A stretch of 64,000 nucleotides of DNA, from contig NC_092312.1 of the NCBI RefSeq assembly GCF_036785885.1, forward strand, positions 18,866,001-18,930,000, given 5' to 3'. How positions within the stretch are numbered: position 1 is the first letter of the stretch; each line of letters opens with the position of its first letter. Below are positions 60,860 to 64,000 of this stretch, piece by piece. The notes under the pieces are model-generated. The model searched no databases. It was given only the letters and a program-made list of their open reading frames with translations, and was not told where the DNA came from. The stretch is from Coffea arabica. Its lineage: Eukaryota; Streptophyta; Magnoliopsida; Gentianales; Rubiaceae. Made by a program: the position numbers and the translations under genes.

Positions 60860-62063
60860 GTGTCCGTTTGGTTTACGAATCTGATGAGATGCGATAATTC
60901 ATCCTCAAATTATTAATCTTAGGTTGAGTCTGCCGTATAAATAATTTAATTTATCTAGTATTTGATTGATTTCAAGTTGGACATGATATATTTAAAAAGA
61001 ATCCTATTTTGTGTTTGATTGTAGATTGAACGGGTAGGATTACTATTTTAATAATCAAAGCATTCCTTAATTTACAAATTCTTTTTAATAAAATAATTTA
61101 ATATTTTTTAACTTTTATTAAAATAAAATAGTTTAAAACTTCAGAATTAAGTCAATCAAGGGTTTTAATATATAAAAATTCACATTTATTCAAACTTAAT
61201 TCATTCGAGCCCTTAAAAATAGATTTTGACCAAACTTTTGAACCTAAATTTGAAATCTAATCAAATAATGGGCTGAATTTTGGCTAAATTAGGGCTAAAT
61301 CGATTAGAACATAACTCGTTTTAAGAGTTTTAAATAAGCCAAACTTAAGTTAATATAGAAGATTTTTCTTTGGATCGAGTTTGAGTTTATTGAAGTCCCC
61401 ATTCACAAAACCCAATTGATAAGATTGTGTATTTATATAAAATTTTATTTAGAAATAAGCTTAGTAAAAGTAATTTAGTCCAAGGATAATATAGTCCTTC
61501 TATTATGATATTAGTATGGCAAATTAGTCAAAAAATTTAAATCAATTAATAGGGGTAAGTCAAAAATTTTAAAATAATAAATAAGGGCAAATTAGTCAAA
61601 AAGTTTTAATATAATTAGTAGGGACTAATTAGTCTGTTTATTGTGATATTATTATGTGAGAGTATGGTTAAATAATAGCCGATATGAATTTAAATCGTTC
61701 ATGAAGGTAAATTAGTCCAAATATTGGTAATATGGACAAATTAGTCAAAAACTTTAAAAATAATTTATAGGGGCAAATTAGTCTATTCATATTATATTAT
61801 CATGTGGGAGTAGGGTTATATAATTATAAGAGTATAAATTTATATTTTTTGTAAGAATAAATTAGTTTAAAATTTTATCATCCTATTTGTTAGTCATCCC
61901 GAAATGACTAATCCCACATCTCTCATAGGATTATTTTAACCCATGAATAAGGAATTAATTCAGTTAGGTAGGATATGTCATCTCATGTATAAAATGCAAC
62001 AAAACATAAGATGGTACAAGATGATTAATCCAATCTTGTGTCATCCCGTGAACCAAATAGACC
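60860..62063. mobile_element. Harbinger-like non-autonomous element, 1.2 kb
   Basis: The left end GTGTCCGTTTGGTT and the right end (other strand) GGTCTATTTGGTT form an inverted repeat. Both ends are flanked by TTA (60857-60859 and 62064-62066), the typical PIF/Harbinger target. No transposase frame is present. The middle (about 61470-61880) is made of diverged tandem units around GGGCAAATTAGTC(A/T)A. Part of the right end recurs inverted at 62740-62905. Confidence 0.75.
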
Positions 62064-62739
62064 TTATAGGATAAACTTCCAAGTTCCAAACAGATCCACT
62101 TCATAATCATGGGAGGAAACGTTACAACAGGCCCTAAACTATTCACTTTACATGGTTTCATCCCACAACTATAAATTGTTGTAAATCAGCCCTTGAATTA
62201 ATAAAAAACTTAATTTACGGACTTTCATCAATTTTAGGCTTTAAATATAATGGAATTGGGGGTAAAATTGACCAAGCAAAAAAAAACCTAATGCGCAATT
62301 TAATTAAATTAAGTCAACTAATAACATAGAGTTTAATCATTAATGTTTCTTTCTCTTCTTTCATCTTCCACCTTCTCTAACCCTAATTTGATGAAATAAT
62401 CAATCAATGAGATCTTTTAGACTATTTTCATGGGTTGATTTTTTTGTTTGGTCGGTTTTGCCCCTAATTTCATCACCTCTAAAAATTGATGACAGTTCTT
62501 AAACTAAACATTTTTTTTGTTCAAGGGCTTATGTATGACAATTTGTAATTAAGAGGCCAAAATCATACAAAGACAATAGTTTAGGAGCTATTCGAAAAGT
62601 TTCCTCTAATCATAATCATAGGGATAAGGGTAGAAACTTTCTTGCAAGGTTTTTTTTTTTAGGGTTTTAGCATAAACTAATGAATTTTTTTAGGGCCAAC
62701 ACAAAAAAGTGAAATGGTGGCTTATATTTACCAACTATG

Positions 62740-62905
62740 GGTTCCTTTGATTCATGAGATGATATAGCATTAGATTATTAATCTTATGTCATCCCGTGTT
62801 TAGTTGCATTTTATATATAAAATTGTACATCCTACGCAACTGAATTAATCCACCATATTAGGGATAAAATAATCTCATAAGAGAGGGTGTATGAATTGCC
62901 CCCAG
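62740..62905 (-). mobile_element. Partial second copy of the Harbinger-like element
   Basis: TGTCATCCCGTGTTTAGTTG, GTTGCATTTTATA, ATCCTAC, AACTGAATTAAT and ATAAAATAATC appear in the same order in the reverse complement of about 61895-62055. So this is an inverted, diverged copy of the right end of the 1.2 kb element. Its own far end was not located. Confidence 0.65.
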
Positions 62906-64000
62906 ATAAGTAAGAGGTGTGATGATAACAATTGGGACTTATCTTTACTAATAGAACTAGTTTTGTATCCATTTATTGAATGGGAATTGTTTAAAAATAA
63001 TAAATTATTTAGTGTAGTTCATAAAAATATTTGCATAAAATACAAACTTATTGTATAATCTATTATAACCTTTCTTAAATACATTATTATGTCCACATTG
63101 TTATTCAAAAATATTCTTATAATGTAAATTTAAACATCTAATTCAGTGATTAATAATTCAAAAATGCAAAAAAAAAAAAAAAAAGCATTCGACGATATGA
63201 TAACATTCAAAAACTTGAAAATAGGCAAGATCAAATCTTAGCTGATCTTCTGTAAACAAAAGAATAGCCAACCCGTTACCAAAATATCAATTTTGGTACT
63301 TAATATAAATGACTTAAAGGTTAATATGAAAATAAAAGAAGTCGAATGAAGTATTAATAAAAGATCAGAATTCAGAATTAATTAAGTCATAGGAACACAG
63401 TAACCTTCTAAATTTGTTCACGGCTAATAGAAGCAAAACGAAAACATAAGATGTATTTTGCTCTTAAGTCAAAAACATAAAAAATCTAAATAGTTTGATG
63501 TATATTACATGACGTGAACTGCTGTATGACAATGAACTTGATGCCTTGCCATTTATATAATCAGTGACACCTTCTTGTTCTTTAGAAGCTTTCTACCAAA
63601 GTGTAAAAAAAACATTGAAAACTGCACAAAATTTTTTTAATACCAGAAACCTAGAAAATAAAAAAAAAGTACATTGTTGAAGACAATTAATAAATTGTCA
63701 AAGGCAATTAAAAAATCATGTGAAAACACATAGTTTAAAAGATCACTTTTAAATCACTAACCAAAAAGCAATATATGTTATACTTGAATTGAAGAGTGAA
63801 TCCATAAATTGAAATAACAAATTAATTACAAAAACCTTGCCAGAAATAAAAACCAAACTGTAACTTTTGAAAACTTATTTAGAAAATTCAAATTCAATGA
63901 CCTAACTATGAAGAAGGTGTAGGAAATTGCATTGAAGGGAATAAAAACGAAGTTCCAAATCCGGTCCTTGCATTGAAGTAAAAAAAAAAACTTTCCAAAA

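Larger units (their letters stand above)
60194..64000. other. AT-rich region upstream of Pol5, to window end
   Basis: The first 0.7 kb is the Pol5 leader and promoter. Then comes a 1.2 kb Harbinger-like element (60860-62063) and a second partial copy (62740-62905). From about 62930 to the end the sequence is very AT-rich, with poly-A runs (for example 63167-63184) and no supported gene. Confidence 0.6.

Overview
The window is nuclear DNA of a flowering plant, almost certainly a eudicot. Genes are split by AT-rich introns with plant-type splice sites, intergenic DNA is AT-rich and sprinkled with short transposons and microsatellites, and every recognised protein has a plant-type family architecture. 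The species cannot be named from the sequence. I saw no bacterial, organellar, viral or LTR-retroelement segment, no CRISPR array, and no rRNA or tRNA gene.

Layout. 1-3.2 kb: RMD5-type subunit of the GID/CTLH E3 ubiquitin ligase (+). 4.0-4.5 kb: small, probably plastid-targeted protein (-), followed by a clean SINE insertion. 5.8-8.9 kb: trichome-birefringence-like polysaccharide O-acetyltransferase of the TBL12/13 type (-). 9.7-14.7 kb: phosphoglycerate-mutase-like histidine phosphatase (+). 15.8-24.9 kb: fatty acid amide hydrolase, 20 coding exons (-). 29.2-30.8 kb: intronless PB1-domain protein (+). 30.8-43.2 kb: gene-poor, with several MITEs, two inverted-repeat elements and an AT-rich tandem array. 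43.3-43.8 kb: a three-exon CYSTM micro-protein gene of 69 residues (+). 43.8-48.7 kb: intergenic. 48.7-50.7 kb: GTE7-type BET bromodomain protein (+). 52.0-60.2 kb: MYBBP1A/Pol5 ("DNA polymerase V") family nucleolar protein, 8 coding exons (-). 60.2-64 kb: AT-rich, with a 1.2 kb Harbinger-like element.

The genes do not form a pathway; they are independent housekeeping, cell-wall, signalling and chromatin genes. From memory of Arabidopsis locus numbering, the order Pol5, PB1 protein, FAAH, phosphoglycerate-mutase-like protein, TBL12 matches At5g64420 to At5g64470, so this looks like an old conserved block. Here the CYSTM and GTE genes lie between the PB1 and Pol5 genes.

I did not find a new biological system. 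The observations most worth a second look are: a near-perfect 61-bp-arm hairpin inside a foldback element; two GC-AG introns that the reading frames require; an in-frame upstream exon that would give the phosphatase a transit-peptide-like N-terminus; a relic of a second CYSTM first exon; several transposon insertions with intact target-site duplications; and a duplicated 13-residue segment in the RMD5 protein. Exon boundaries were worked out by hand from splice motifs, reading frame and family similarity, and total lengths agree with known family lengths.
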